DNA from: CAYZMS01 sp964479625
Lineage (GTDB): Bacteria; Bacteroidota; Bacteroidia; Chitinophagales; Saprospiraceae
Assembly (NCBI GenBank): GCA_964479625.1
Contig: CAYZMS010000023.1
Span: 1 to 64,000 of the forward strand
DNA: 64,000 nucleotides
Direction of reading: 5' to 3'
This document shows, piece after piece, positions 8,098 through 16,569 of the stretch; within the stretch, counting starts at the first letter, position 1; every line of letters begins with the position of its first letter. The position numbers and the translations under genes are program-made. The notes beneath the pieces are model-generated. The model searched no databases. It was not told where the DNA came from and saw only the letters and a program-made list of their open reading frames with translations.

Positions 8098-8589
8098 ATG
8101 GAGATCCAGACCTGAATAATAGCCCAGATCTTTTTCCCGTAGGGTTTTGACATACCAGGTGATCTGCCCGACGTGATAGGAAAAGTGTTCGACTACATGA
8201 AATAATACTGCTATGCCGGTTTCTTCGAAAGCCTGAATGGGGTATACTTTTACCAGGTCGGCTTCCTCAAGAGGCGTGAGGGTGGCTTCCACTTCGTCCA
8301 GACTGGCCCTGGCGAGGTCCAGTAGGTCTGCTTTGGTATATCCGCCGCGCGCTTCGAATTCTCTGTCTCGTTCCCGGGTATCGGGTTGTCCCCCAAGGCC
8401 ACTGACGATCCATTGCCGGGCATTGCCGCAGAGGTGTAAAATCAGGTTGCCGATGCCGTTCAGATGTTGGTTTGGGCGTATCCAAAGTTCCTCTTCCGAG
8501 ATCTCGCTCAGGCATTTTTCGATGCGTACCAGTGACTCTTCCCTCAACCGACGGCAAACGTCAATTTTTATCGCTTCTACTAAAGACAT
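8083..8589 (-). CDS. DinB-like (DUF1572/YfiT-type) metalloprotein
   Basis: 168-aa protein of the DinB/YfiT four-helix-bundle superfamily, unrelated to DNA polymerase IV. Members are putative metal-dependent thiol transferases or stress proteins. Supporting motifs are LHLCGNARQWIVSGLGG (residues about 51-67, first metal-ligand His) and the C-terminal VVEHFSYHVGQITWYVKTLR, whose HFSYHVGQ carries the two other metal-ligand histidines. Substrate and thiol cofactor are unknown. The 3' end overlaps the plus-strand terminator at 8062-8097. Confidence 0.85.
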   Translation of the reverse strand: MSLVEAIKIDVCRRLREESLVRIEKCLSEISEEELWIRPNQHLNGIGNLILHLCGNARQWIVSGLGGQPDTRERDREFEARGGYTKADLLDLARASLDEVEATLTPLEEADLVKVYPIQAFEETGIAVLFHVVEHFSYHVGQITWYVKTLREKDLGYYSGLDLHKKGQ

Positions 8590-8722
8590 ATTTTATTAAG
8601 TTGCATGTTTGATGGTGCACTGGTGAAGCAGTGGTCCATTCCCAATAACACATAGATCGACAAACCCATGATCTTACCCTCAGGTCCAACTTCCTATTGA
8701 AAAATTAAAAATGGCTCGCCAC

Positions 8723-9469
8723 CTATGTATTTAAGCCTCCGCAAACGCTGATCGTCTGGCCATTAACATAGGCAGAGAGATCAGAGGCCAGGAAAACGCA
8801 TACATCGGCAACTTCTTCCGCTTTTCCGAGGCGCTTCAGGGGAATATTGGAGAGATAGCTTTCCTTTGTTTTTTCATCCAGGGCATCGGTCATGTCAGTT
8901 TCGATGAACCCTGGTGCGATAACATTCGAACGCAGGTTGCGGGAGCCCATCTCTTTGGCGATGGATTTTGAAAAGCCGATGATGCCTGCCTTAGAAGCCG
9001 CATAGTTGGCCTGACCGGCATTTCCGGTAATACCAACAATGGAGCTGAGGTGAATGATGGAGCCGCCGCGATTTTTCATCATTGGGCGAATACAATGCTT
9101 GGTGAGGTTGAAAACCGATTTAAGGTTAACCTGTATGACCCGGTCCCATTGTTCTTCACTCATGCGCAACATAAGGGTATCCTGCGTAATGCCCGCGTTA
9201 TTGATAAGGGCGTCGATCTTGCCGAAAGTCTCCAGCACATCCTTAACTAACTGTTCTGCCTGATCGAAAGAAGCCGCATCAGATTGGAAGGCTTTGGCTT
9301 CTACACCCATGGCTTTCAACTCTTGTTCGAGTGCCAGAGCCTGTTCGGCACTGCTGCGATAGGTAAATGCCACGTTGCAGCCCTGTTGTGCAAATCGCTT
9401 AACGATTCCCGCACCAATGCCCCGGGACCCGCCGGTGATCAGGGCCGTTTTTCCGTTGAGTAAACTCAT
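8723..9469 (-). CDS. fabG: 3-oxoacyl-[ACP] reductase
   Basis: FabG, which reduces 3-oxoacyl-ACP to 3-hydroxyacyl-ACP with NADPH in type II fatty acid synthesis. The 248 aa short-chain dehydrogenase has the cofactor motif GGSRGIGAGI near residue 13, NNAG near 90, the catalytic Ser in HLSSIVGI, the YxxxK pair in NYAASKAGIIGFSKS, and the FabG-type ending SDLSAYVNGQTISVCGGLNT. It is a single gene between the DinB-like gene and uvrA, all on the minus strand with gaps over 90 nt. Confidence 0.94.
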   Translation of the reverse strand: MSLLNGKTALITGGSRGIGAGIVKRFAQQGCNVAFTYRSSAEQALALEQELKAMGVEAKAFQSDAASFDQAEQLVKDVLETFGKIDALINNAGITQDTLMLRMSEEQWDRVIQVNLKSVFNLTKHCIRPMMKNRGGSIIHLSSIVGITGNAGQANYAASKAGIIGFSKSIAKEMGSRNLRSNVIAPGFIETDMTDALDEKTKESYLSNIPLKRLGKAEEVADVCVFLASDLSAYVNGQTISVCGGLNT

Positions 9470-9568
9470 GTTACTTGTTTTTTAATTGTTGGGGCTTCAA
9501 TTAGGAGGTAAAGAAAAAAAGATTTTTTGAGACGAGAAATGGCACAGCCTTTTCCCCTCTCAAAAATT

Positions 9569-12421
9569 TTATAATAACTTCTCTTTCAGGTACCTTCCTG
9601 TAAAGGATCCCTTAACCCCTACCAGCTCTTCCGGTCTGCCTTGAAAGAGGAGTTCGCCGCCGGCTTTTCCGCCCTCCGGGCCAAGGTCGACGACCCAGTC
9701 GGCTGACTTGATCACTTCCATATTGTGCTCAACGACCAAGACGCTGTGGCCTTTATCGACTAGAGCATTGAGGGCAGCCAGGAGCTTTCCGATATCGTGG
9801 AAATGCAGTCCGGTGGTAGGTTCGTCAAAGATAAAGAGGATGTGTTCATTGGGTTGTTCCTTTCCCAGAAAGGCAGCGAGTTTGACCCTTTGGGCTTCTC
9901 CGCCGGAAAGGGTGCTGGAGGATTGTCCCAGGTGCACATACCCCAGGCCTACATCCTGTAGGGGTTGCAATTTGGTGACTACCTCCTTTGAGTCTTCGAA
10001 AAAAGCCATGGCTTCATCAATGGATAACTCCAGGATCTCATAGATATTCTTGCCTTTGTATTCAACATCCAGTACTTCTTGTTTAAAGCGTCGGCCGTTA
10101 CAGGATTCACAAACGAGGCGTACATCCGCCAGGAATTGCATTTCAATTACTTGTTCGCCTTCTCCCTTGCAGGCATCACATCGCCCCCCGTCTACATTGA
10201 AGCTGAAATGCTTGGGTTTAAAGCCTCGTATCTTTGACAATTGCTGGTCGGCCATGAGGGACCGGATCGCGTCGTAGGCCTTGACATAGGTTACCGGGTT
10301 GGAGCGAGACGATTTGCCAATGGGGTTTTGGCTGATCATTTCGACCTGTGTGATCTGGTCCAGGGCGCCGGCCAACTTGCGGTGTGCTCCCGGGGACTTG
10401 CGATAGCTTTCACCCAGGTGTTTTTTTAAAGCCGGGTAAAGGATCTGTTTAACCAGGGTGGTTTTACCGGAGCCGGAGACCCCCGTTACCACTGTCAGGC
10501 ACCCCAGAGGGAAACGGGCGTCAATATTTTTCAGGTTGTGTTGCCTGGCCCCTAGTACTTCAAGGAACTGATCAGCAGGCCGGCGGTGTTTGGGTACCGG
10601 CAGCCGCATACGACCACTCATATACTTGGCAGTCAGGCTGTCGCCGGCCTCTTGGTAAATGGTCGGGTAGGGCCCGGCAAAGACCACTTCACCTCCGTAG
10701 ACGCCCGCCCGCGGACCAATATCGACCAGGTAGTCCGCATTAGCGATAATATCCTCTTCGTGTTCTACCACCACAACGGTATTACCCAGGTCGCGTAGTT
10801 GTTTGAGGACACGGACCAAGCGGTCGCTATCGCGCGGGTGTAGTCCCACGCTGGGTTCGTCCAGCAGGTACATGGAGCTGGTGAGATTGCTGCCCAGAGT
10901 ACGGGTGAGGTTGATGCGTTGGGTCTCTCCTCCAGAAAGGGTATTCGAAATGCGGTTCAGACTGAGGTAGCTCAGTCCGAGTTCATTCATAGATCGCAGG
11001 CGGTTCTTAATTTCGAATAGCAGTCGTTTGGCAATGGCCCCCTGATAGTCATCGAGTTGAAGCGTTTCGAAGAATTCAAGTAATTCATCTGCGGGTAGCT
11101 CGACCAGCTCGGTGATGGCCTTCCCATTGATCTTTACATAGCTGGCTTCCTTCCGGAGGCGGCCTCCATCACAGGTATGGCAGCGTGTTCGCCCGCGGTA
11201 GCGGGCCAGCATAACCCGGTTTTGTATCTTATAAGTTTTATCCTCGAGTTCTTCGAAAAAGGAACGAATGCCCCAGAAATGGTCGTTACCATTCCACAGT
11301 AGCCGCTGTTGCTCCCTACTCAGATCCTGGTAGGGCGTATGCACTGGAAAATCGAAGAAATGGGCGCCTTCCAGCAATTTGTCGAGCCAGCGGCCGTATT
11401 TTTCTCCCTTCCAGCAGGCAATGGCTCCCTCGTATACCGACAGGCTGGGGTCGGGTATGACCTTGTTCTCGTCTATTCCGGTTACCAGACCAAAGCCTTC
11501 ACAGGTAGGGCAGGCTCCGAAAGGGTTGTTATAGTTGAAGAGTTGGGGAGTGGGTTCGATGAATGTAATGCCATCCAGTTCGAAGCGGTTGTTGAAGGCA
11601 TGCGTTCCTCCATCGATGAGTTGAACCAGGCAATCGCCTTCACTTTCGAAAAAAGCGGTTTGAACCGAATCCGCTGCACGCTGGAGCAAGTCCTTATCCT
11701 CCTTTCGAATGGCAAACCGGTCTACCAGGATGCAGATATCCGATTGATCCAGCTGCGAAAGCTTGCGTTCGATCCCGGAATCGGGAGCTTCCAGCAGGTC
11801 CTGGATGTCTTCCAGTTGTTGGTTTCGCATTATGCGGGTGTAGCCCTTCTGCAAGAGGAGGTGGAGTTCCTGGCCAAGACTTCGGTCCTTATAGCGCAAG
11901 GGCAGGGGGGTAAGGACCTGCACTTTGGCTCCCTCTTTTTGTTGTAGCAGAAAATCGATGACATCGGAAACCTCGTGCTTTTTGACCAGCTTGCCGGATA
12001 CAGGGGAGTAGGTGCGTCCCGCCCTGGCGTAAAGCAGTCGCAGGTAGTCGTATAGCTCAGTCAGGGTGCCAACGGTGGAGCGGGCATTGGAAGAGCTGGT
12101 TTTTTGCTCAATGGCGATCGCGGGGCAGATACCTTTGATGTAGTCAACATCCGGCTTTTTCATCCGCATGAGAAACTGCCGGGCGTAGGAAGAGAGGCTT
12201 TCCACATAGCGCCGTTGTCCTTCGGCATACAGTGTATCCATGGTAATGGAGGACTTCCCCGAACCGGAAACCCCGGTGACGACTACCAATTGATTTTTGG
12301 GGATCCGGAGGCTAATGTTCTTTAGGTTGTTCGCCCGGGCTCCCCGAATGAAAATATCTCCATTGCTAAGGGCCTCGGCTTCCAGCTTTTCCAATGCCTG
12401 GTCTGTTGCGGGTGCGGACAT
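9569..12421 (-). CDS. uvrA: Excinuclease ABC subunit A
   Basis: UvrA, the damage-recognition ATPase of nucleotide excision repair, working with UvrB. At 950 aa it has two ABC ATPase modules with Walker A GVSGSGKSS and GVSGSGKTT, two ABC signatures (NTLSGGETQRINL, STLSGGEAQRVKL), and zinc-binding CxxC pairs (CPTC, CHTC, CDAC, CESC). I chose ATG 12421 (APATDQALEK) because the 40 residues available upstream in frame are unlike any UvrA and lie over the small divergent ORF region. No uvrB is in the window. Confidence 0.97.
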   Translation of the reverse strand: MSAPATDQALEKLEAEALSNGDIFIRGARANNLKNISLRIPKNQLVVVTGVSGSGKSSITMDTLYAEGQRRYVESLSSYARQFLMRMKKPDVDYIKGICPAIAIEQKTSSSNARSTVGTLTELYDYLRLLYARAGRTYSPVSGKLVKKHEVSDVIDFLLQQKEGAKVQVLTPLPLRYKDRSLGQELHLLLQKGYTRIMRNQQLEDIQDLLEAPDSGIERKLSQLDQSDICILVDRFAIRKEDKDLLQRAADSVQTAFFESEGDCLVQLIDGGTHAFNNRFELDGITFIEPTPQLFNYNNPFGACPTCEGFGLVTGIDENKVIPDPSLSVYEGAIACWKGEKYGRWLDKLLEGAHFFDFPVHTPYQDLSREQQRLLWNGNDHFWGIRSFFEELEDKTYKIQNRVMLARYRGRTRCHTCDGGRLRKEASYVKINGKAITELVELPADELLEFFETLQLDDYQGAIAKRLLFEIKNRLRSMNELGLSYLSLNRISNTLSGGETQRINLTRTLGSNLTSSMYLLDEPSVGLHPRDSDRLVRVLKQLRDLGNTVVVVEHEEDIIANADYLVDIGPRAGVYGGEVVFAGPYPTIYQEAGDSLTAKYMSGRMRLPVPKHRRPADQFLEVLGARQHNLKNIDARFPLGCLTVVTGVSGSGKTTLVKQILYPALKKHLGESYRKSPGAHRKLAGALDQITQVEMISQNPIGKSSRSNPVTYVKAYDAIRSLMADQQLSKIRGFKPKHFSFNVDGGRCDACKGEGEQVIEMQFLADVRLVCESCNGRRFKQEVLDVEYKGKNIYEILELSIDEAMAFFEDSKEVVTKLQPLQDVGLGYVHLGQSSSTLSGGEAQRVKLAAFLGKEQPNEHILFIFDEPTTGLHFHDIGKLLAALNALVDKGHSVLVVEHNMEVIKSADWVVDLGPEGGKAGGELLFQGRPEELVGVKGSFTGRYLKEKLL

Positions 12422-12567
12422 GATGCACTTATTTAAGGGTAATACCGGTCTTGGTTCGATACAAACAGCCTCAGGGGACTGCCTGTTTCGAAAAGTCCTT
12501 GAAATCCGGTTTTTTCCGGTTTGCCAAGCGGTAAACCGCAAAGATAGGGAGAAGCCCCTTCAAAAAA

Positions 12568-12672
12568 ATGAAAAAGGAACTCAAAGAACAGACTGGGACA
12601 AAACCGCCTTACAAGGAGGAGTACTATTTTTTCAAACCTTTCGAAAAAACGGGCATTTCCATTAGCTTGTAA
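12568..12672 (+). CDS. Candidate 34-aa small protein
   Basis: An ATG frame of 34 codons encoding a Lys/Glu-rich start (MKKELKEQ), a TKPPYKEEYYFFKPFEK middle and the end TGISISL. A GC-rich terminator with the T-run on the same strand starts 9 nt after its stop codon, which is the main argument that this is a gene. It sits in the uvrA-sigma factor gap (12422-12966). I recognise no family. The promoter is unclear. Confidence 0.45.
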   Translation: MKKELKEQTGTKPPYKEEYYFFKPFEKTGISISL

Positions 12673-12681
12673 CCGGAATGC

Positions 12682-12705
12682 AAAGGGGGCAAGCCCCCTT
12701 TTTGG
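12682..12705 (+). terminator. Terminator after the 34-aa ORF
   Basis: Compact stem AAGGGGGC / GCCCCCTT with a 2-nt AA loop (12683-12700), followed by T residues. It lies 9-10 nt downstream of the small ORF stop; no other plus-strand gene precedes it. Confidence 0.65.
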
Positions 12706-12801
12706 GGATCTTCTCACACTAATTTGGCATAGGCTTCCAAAAATATTGGGTGAAAACCGTTAAATCTGTGTTAAAAGCACCCAAAAAAAAGGGAAGCCTG
12801 C

Positions 12802-12832
12802 TTTCGGTTTAGAAAAAATGCACCTATATTTG
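12802..12832 (+). promoter_or_regulatory. Promoter of the ECF sigma factor gene
   Basis: TATATTTG (12825-12832) is an exact -7 element, with TTTC (12802-12805) 19 nt upstream as a 3/4 match to the -33 TTTG. The predicted 5' UTR is about 130 nt. Confidence 0.6.
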
Positions 12833-12966
12833 AGCTGGCTCATTAAAAAAGGCCATTTTCTTCTCATCCTTTAAAACTTGATCGTCTATAGATTCGGAAA
12901 CTTCTACACTAAATAGAAACTCGGTTTTAACAAGTAGTCCCATAACTATTCTAAACCTATTTAGGT

Positions 12967-13548
12967 ATGCAAGTTTCCAAGTTGAACGACCAAGATCTGA
13001 TTGCGCGGTATTTAGAAGGTAACGAACGCGCTTTCGAAGAGTTGCTGAATCGTCATCAGCAAAAGATTTACACTTCCATTTACCTTTTTGTCAAAGACCA
13101 GTCACTGGCTGAAGACATTTTCCAGGAAGTTTTCATCAAAATTATTGATACGCTGCGCCGCGGCAAGTACAACCACGAAGGCAAGTTTCTGCAATGGGCA
13201 ATGCGCATTGCCTATAACATGTGCGTGGATTATTTCCGCCGCTCCAAGCGTCGCCCGACGGTTTCTCCAACAGAAACCTTCGACATCTTCGACGTATTGC
13301 AAACCTCAGAGATCAATGCCGAGCAAAGCATTATGCGCAGCCAGACGCACGATAAGGTGCGCAAGCTAGTAGATATGTTGCCACCCGAACAACGGGAGGT
13401 GGTCATTCTGCGCCATTATGCCGATATGAGCTTTAAGGAGATTGCCAAACTCACCCGCGTAAGTATTAACACCGCTTTGGGCCGTATGCGCTATGCACTC
13501 ATCAACATTCGCAAAATGATGGAGGAAAAAGAGGTGGTGTTGCAGTAG
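12967..13548 (+). CDS. RNA polymerase ECF sigma-70 factor
   Basis: Extracytoplasmic-function sigma factor, 193 aa. Region 2 (residues about 23-95) has YLFVKDQSLAEDIFQEVFIK, which contacts core polymerase, and the -10-recognition segment AYNMCVDYFRRSKRR. Region 4 (about 135-185) has LPPEQREVVILRHYADMSFK followed by the helix-turn-helix IAKLTRVSINTALGRMRYAL. No anti-sigma factor gene follows; instead a terminator ends the transcript. It therefore resembles the stand-alone ECF sigma factors of Bacteroidota, which are controlled by their own expression. Target genes are not deducible. Confidence 0.94.
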   Translation: MQVSKLNDQDLIARYLEGNERAFEELLNRHQQKIYTSIYLFVKDQSLAEDIFQEVFIKIIDTLRRGKYNHEGKFLQWAMRIAYNMCVDYFRRSKRRPTVSPTETFDIFDVLQTSEINAEQSIMRSQTHDKVRKLVDMLPPEQREVVILRHYADMSFKEIAKLTRVSINTALGRMRYALINIRKMMEEKEVVLQ

Positions 13549-13623
13549 GAAGAACTGGTCCTCGAACTGAAGTTCGCGACCCTTCGAACAAATGCACTTC
13601 AGCGGGAACTCCTTACCCGAAGG

Positions 13624-13660
13624 AAAGGCCGATGCCTCAATTCGAAGCATCGGCCTTTTC
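13624..13660 (+). terminator. Terminator after the sigma factor gene
   Basis: 12-bp stem AAAGGCCGATGC / GCATCGGCCTTT (13624-13635 with 13647-13658) with an 11-nt loop and a short T-run. A further smaller pairing (CTGAAG/CTTCAG, about 13566-13605) precedes it in the 3' UTR. Confidence 0.8.
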
Positions 13661-13779
13661 CTGACCAATAAATAGTGAGTTGCCCACCTTTTAGGTAAAC
13701 CTGAAAAAAGGGCTGCTAAGCTCAGATCGTTAATCATGCAAACGGCCCTTTCCAACTGTGGCTATGGAATGACCGGGCT

Positions 13780-14262
13780 TCATCTAGTATCCTGTGCTCC
13801 ATCAGGTAAGTTTCCTCTGATTTTGAGGATCCCCAACAGCTTAAAAAGCGTTTGCTGTAAATGGGCTATTTCCATCTCGGAGAGGGTTTCACTCTGGAAG
13901 GAAGCAAAGATCCTTTGGGGGATGAGCCGGGCCTTTTCGCGTAGCTTCCAACCTTGATCTGTGAGGGAAATAAGCACCGTCCTTTCGTCTTTTTCGGATC
14001 GTTTACGATAGATAAGCTGTTTTTGCTCCAATCGTTTGAGTAAAGGCGTGAGGGTGTTGGACTCCAGCAAAAGGCGTTGACCGATCTCGCCTACACTTTG
14101 TGTTTTATGTTCCCAAAGTACCAGCATCACCAAGTATTGAGGATAGGTGAGCCCCAACTCTTCCAGGTAGGGAGCATACATTTTGGTAGTGAGCCGGGAA
14201 GCAGCATAGAGCGGAAAACACAATTGGTGCTCCAGGTAAAGCTGTGAGAAAGACTCCTCCAT
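13780..14262 (-). CDS. ohrR: OhrR-type peroxide-sensing MarR regulator
   Basis: MarR-family repressor of 160 aa that fits OhrR, the organic hydroperoxide sensor. The N-terminus EHQLCFPLYAASRLTTKMYA places the redox-sensing Cys at position 15, as in Bacillus subtilis OhrR. It continues with the family hallmark LGLTYPQYLVMLVLWE and a winged helix (SVGEIGQRLLLESNTLTPLL; RTVLISLTDQG). Two further Tyr in the 20-35 region could bond the oxidised Cys. Unusually its operon partner is a glutathione peroxidase-like enzyme instead of Ohr. It is the last gene of the doxX-gpx-ohrR operon, starting 2 nt after the gpx stop. Confidence 0.88.
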   Translation of the reverse strand: MEESFSQLYLEHQLCFPLYAASRLTTKMYAPYLEELGLTYPQYLVMLVLWEHKTQSVGEIGQRLLLESNTLTPLLKRLEQKQLIYRKRSEKDERTVLISLTDQGWKLREKARLIPQRIFASFQSETLSEMEIAHLQQTLFKLLGILKIRGNLPDGAQDTR

Positions 14263-14264
14263 AC

Positions 14265-14741
14265 TTAAAGGATCTTTTCGATGGTCTTTTCCATTTTTTC
14301 CGGCTTGGTAATGGGTGCTATCCGCTTGACTGGATTACCGTTTTTGTCGATAATAAATTTGGTGAAATTCCATTTGATCCGGCTGCCCAATAGGCCACCG
14401 GAGAGTTGCGATTTCAAGTATTTGAAGATGGGGTGGGTATCTTCCCCATTCACTTCAATTTTTTCGAACATGGGAAAGCTAACGCCATAATTCACCTGGC
14501 AAAACTCCTGAATATCTTCCGAAGAGCCCGGCTCCTGTTTCCCGAATTGGTTGCAAGGAAATCCAAGAATGACCAATCCTTGGTCTTTGTACTTTTGATA
14601 AAGTGATTCCAAGCCCTCGTACTGGGGGGTAAGGCCACATTTGCTCGCTGTGTTCACCACGACGACTGTTTTTCCTTCAAAGTCCCTCATGGATTTCGCT
14701 TCCCCACTCAGGGTATTAGCTTGCAATTCATAGAAATTCAT
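14265..14741 (-). CDS. Glutathione peroxidase family thiol peroxidase
   Basis: GPx-fold peroxidase, 158 aa, which reduces hydroperoxides. The peroxidatic Cys35 is in NTASKCGLTPQY; it is Cys, not Sec. The second signature FPCNQFGKQEPG has C63, a candidate resolving Cys81 lies in EFCQVNYGVSFP, and W124-N125 are in KWNFTKFI. Cys81 suggests a thioredoxin-linked 2-Cys mechanism rather than true glutathione use. Start ATG overlaps the doxX stop by 4 bp. Co-transcription with an OhrR-type regulator suggests that organic peroxide induces it. Confidence 0.93.
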   Translation of the reverse strand: MNFYELQANTLSGEAKSMRDFEGKTVVVVNTASKCGLTPQYEGLESLYQKYKDQGLVILGFPCNQFGKQEPGSSEDIQEFCQVNYGVSFPMFEKIEVNGEDTHPIFKYLKSQLSGGLLGSRIKWNFTKFIIDKNGNPVKRIAPITKPEKMEKTIEKIL

Positions 14742-15166
14742 CGATCGTTATTTTGGTTCTTAAACAAGTATTTCAAAGCGCCGGTGGACCAAAGCGCCCA
14801 AAGAATTAAAACTGGTTGAAAAAATAAACGGATCAGGCGCTTCCGGTCGGTATCCAGTCCAAAAGCATCTATGCTGTTGGTATATTGGGAAATATTTCCC
14901 GGGAAAATAAGGACAAAAAAGATCGCTAGGGCAAGACCTACCCTTACCTTGTGTTTTGAAAGGAAGATCATGGCTAAACCCAGGGCAATTTCCACCACTC
15001 CTGAGGCAAGTACCACCGCATCCATGAAGGCTGGATGATCAGGCAACCATGCCGGTACCTGCGCCTGGAATTCCTTCCGTAAAAAAGTTAAATGTCCAAG
15101 GCCTGCAAAGGCCATGAAAAGGCCCAGTAAAATGCGCAGCCCATTTTGAACCCAGTTGGTTTGCAT
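14738..15166 (-). CDS. DoxX family membrane protein
   Basis: Small DoxX-type inner-membrane protein, 142 aa, with four hydrophobic helices (about residues 8-25, 48-68, 73-90 and 113-130). Typical sequence is LRILLGLFMAFAGLGHLTF at the N-terminus and VVEIALGLAMIF in helix 2. Family members are linked to respiratory or thiol-stress membrane complexes; the specific role here is unknown. It is the first gene of the operon with the peroxidase and OhrR, and its stop overlaps the next start (ATGA). Confidence 0.85.
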   Translation of the reverse strand: MQTNWVQNGLRILLGLFMAFAGLGHLTFLRKEFQAQVPAWLPDHPAFMDAVVLASGVVEIALGLAMIFLSKHKVRVGLALAIFFVLIFPGNISQYTNSIDAFGLDTDRKRLIRLFFQPVLILWALWSTGALKYLFKNQNNDR

Positions 15167-15184
15167 AAGATCGCTTAATATTTA

Positions 15185-15229
15185 ATCGCGTGCGATACAA
15201 ATTTATGGAAGTTGAATGAGATTCGCAAG
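15185..15229 (-). promoter_or_regulatory. Promoter and candidate operator of the doxX-gpx-ohrR operon
   Basis: On the minus strand TAAATTTG (plus 15198-15205) is an exact -7 element, with CTTG (plus 15226-15229) 20 nt upstream. Just downstream, where the transcript would begin, is the inverted repeat ATCGC-GT-GCGAT (plus 15185-15196), well placed for an OhrR operator. Its sequence does not match the Bacillus OhrR site, so the operator is only a guess. Confidence 0.5.
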
Positions 15230-15358
15230 GGGAATTTTTCCAGCCCTGTGGAATAAGCGGAGAGCCTTTACTACTGATGAATTAGGTAGAGCGGGAGTAG
15301 GAGTTTTGGATTCCGCAATGACCTGCCAGGGTTCAAAGCTCAAGGCCAACCCGTCTGC

Positions 15359-16324
15359 TTACAGTTCGGCATAGGCTTTGGCGAAATAGGTAATGATCAC
15401 ATCAGCTCCGGCGCGTTTCATGCTGAGCAGTGTTTCGGGCATGGCCTGCTTGAAGTCGAGCCAACCTTTCTGGGCAGCAGCCAGGAGCATAGCACATTCG
15501 CCGCTGACATGGTAAGCGGCTATGGGCAATTCGAAGGCTTCCTTGAGGGTCAGGATGACATCCAGGTAGTTCAGGGCAGGTTTGACCATCAGGTAGTCGG
15601 CCCCTTCCTGCAAGTCTAGTTCGGCTTCGATCAGGGCTTCCCGGCGGTTGGCCGGGTCCATCTGGTAGGTCTTTTTATCACCGGCCTTGGGAGCCGAATC
15701 CAGGGCATCCCGAAAGGGACCATAAAAGGCGCTGGCATATTTGGCGGTATAGGACATAATGCCGGTTTCATAATAACCAGCTGCATCCAGTGCTTCCCGC
15801 ATGGCGCCAACACGGCCATCCATCATGTCGCTGGGGCCGAGGATATCAAAGCCCGCCTGGCCCTGGGCCACGGCCATTCGGGCCAGAATAGGCAGGGTTT
15901 TATCGTTGAGGATCTTACCGTTTTCGACATAGCCGTCATGCCCATCAGCGCTGTAGGGATCCATGGCAACATCACTGATGAGGCAAACTCCCGGGAAAAA
16001 ATCCTTGATCTTTTGGGCAATACGCAAGTAAAAGTTATCCTCCGCCCAGCTGTAGGAGGCGGTTTTATCTTTTAGGGCTTCTTCGACAGCGGGAAACAGG
16101 ATGAAATTCTGAAGCCCAAGAGCTAGACAGGATTCGACCTCTTTCAGGGCCTCGTCCTCAGAAAGGCGAAAATTCCCGGGCAGGGATGGAACTTCTATGC
16201 GTTGTTGGTGCCCATCAACAAGGAACAGGGGTTGCACCAGGTGGTCAAGGCTTAGGTGGGTCTCCCGGATTTGGCCCCGAATGGCTTCAGAACGGCGGTT
16301 ACGTCTGGGTCTGCGGTATATCAT
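15359..16324 (-). CDS. hemB: Porphobilinogen synthase (ALA dehydratase)
   Basis: HemB condenses two 5-aminolevulinate molecules to porphobilinogen in haem biosynthesis. At 321 aa the start at 16324 gives the standard N-terminus (IYRRPRRNRRSEAIRGQIRE). Schiff-base lysines are visible in MSYTAKYASAFYGPF and YLMVKPALNYLDV. The active-site metal loop reads ISDVAMDPYSADGHDG, with Asp rather than the cysteines of zinc-type enzymes, so this is the Mg-type. Its start lies inside the 3' end of yidD (26-nt overlap), implying coupled translation. Confidence 0.95.
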   Translation of the reverse strand: MIYRRPRRNRRSEAIRGQIRETHLSLDHLVQPLFLVDGHQQRIEVPSLPGNFRLSEDEALKEVESCLALGLQNFILFPAVEEALKDKTASYSWAEDNFYLRIAQKIKDFFPGVCLISDVAMDPYSADGHDGYVENGKILNDKTLPILARMAVAQGQAGFDILGPSDMMDGRVGAMREALDAAGYYETGIMSYTAKYASAFYGPFRDALDSAPKAGDKKTYQMDPANRREALIEAELDLQEGADYLMVKPALNYLDVILTLKEAFELPIAAYHVSGECAMLLAAAQKGWLDFKQAMPETLLSMKRAGADVIITYFAKAYAEL

Positions 16325-16559
16325 TTTTTGGATTTTTCGGTACAGGATCATAGCCGTGGCCCCCCCAGGGATGGCAGCGGCCAATGCGCTTCATGCCCAT
16401 CCAAATGCCTTTCCCTACACCCCACTCCTGAATGGATTCGACCGTGTAGTGGGAGCAGGAGGGTTCAAACTGGCATTTGTTGGCCCCCAGCAATGGAGAC
16501 AGACTTACCTGATAAATACGAATGGGGAAAATGAATAGTTTACGGAGCAATTGCTTCAT
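16299..16559 (-). CDS. yidD: Membrane protein insertion efficiency factor YidD
   Basis: YidD, a small amphipathic protein that helps YidC-dependent membrane insertion, 86 aa. The family signature is obvious: FPIRIYQVSLSPLLGANKCQ, then FEPSCSHYTVESIQEWGVGK and RIGRCHPWGGHGYDPVP. ATG 16559 was chosen because residues encoded further upstream are not conserved in YidD and would run into the preceding gene. Usually yidD sits by rnpA/yidC; here it is between the DUF6702 gene (10-nt gap) and hemB (overlap). Confidence 0.95.
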   Translation of the reverse strand: MKQLLRKLFIFPIRIYQVSLSPLLGANKCQFEPSCSHYTVESIQEWGVGKGIWMGMKRIGRCHPWGGHGYDPVPKNPKNDIPQTQT

Positions 16560-16569
16560 GACTGTCAAC

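Noticed and set aside
12433..12717. 94-codon minus-strand frame over the uvrA upstream region
   Set aside because: It runs through the terminator and the 34-aa ORF, has no recognisable domain, and its composition is that of a shadow frame.
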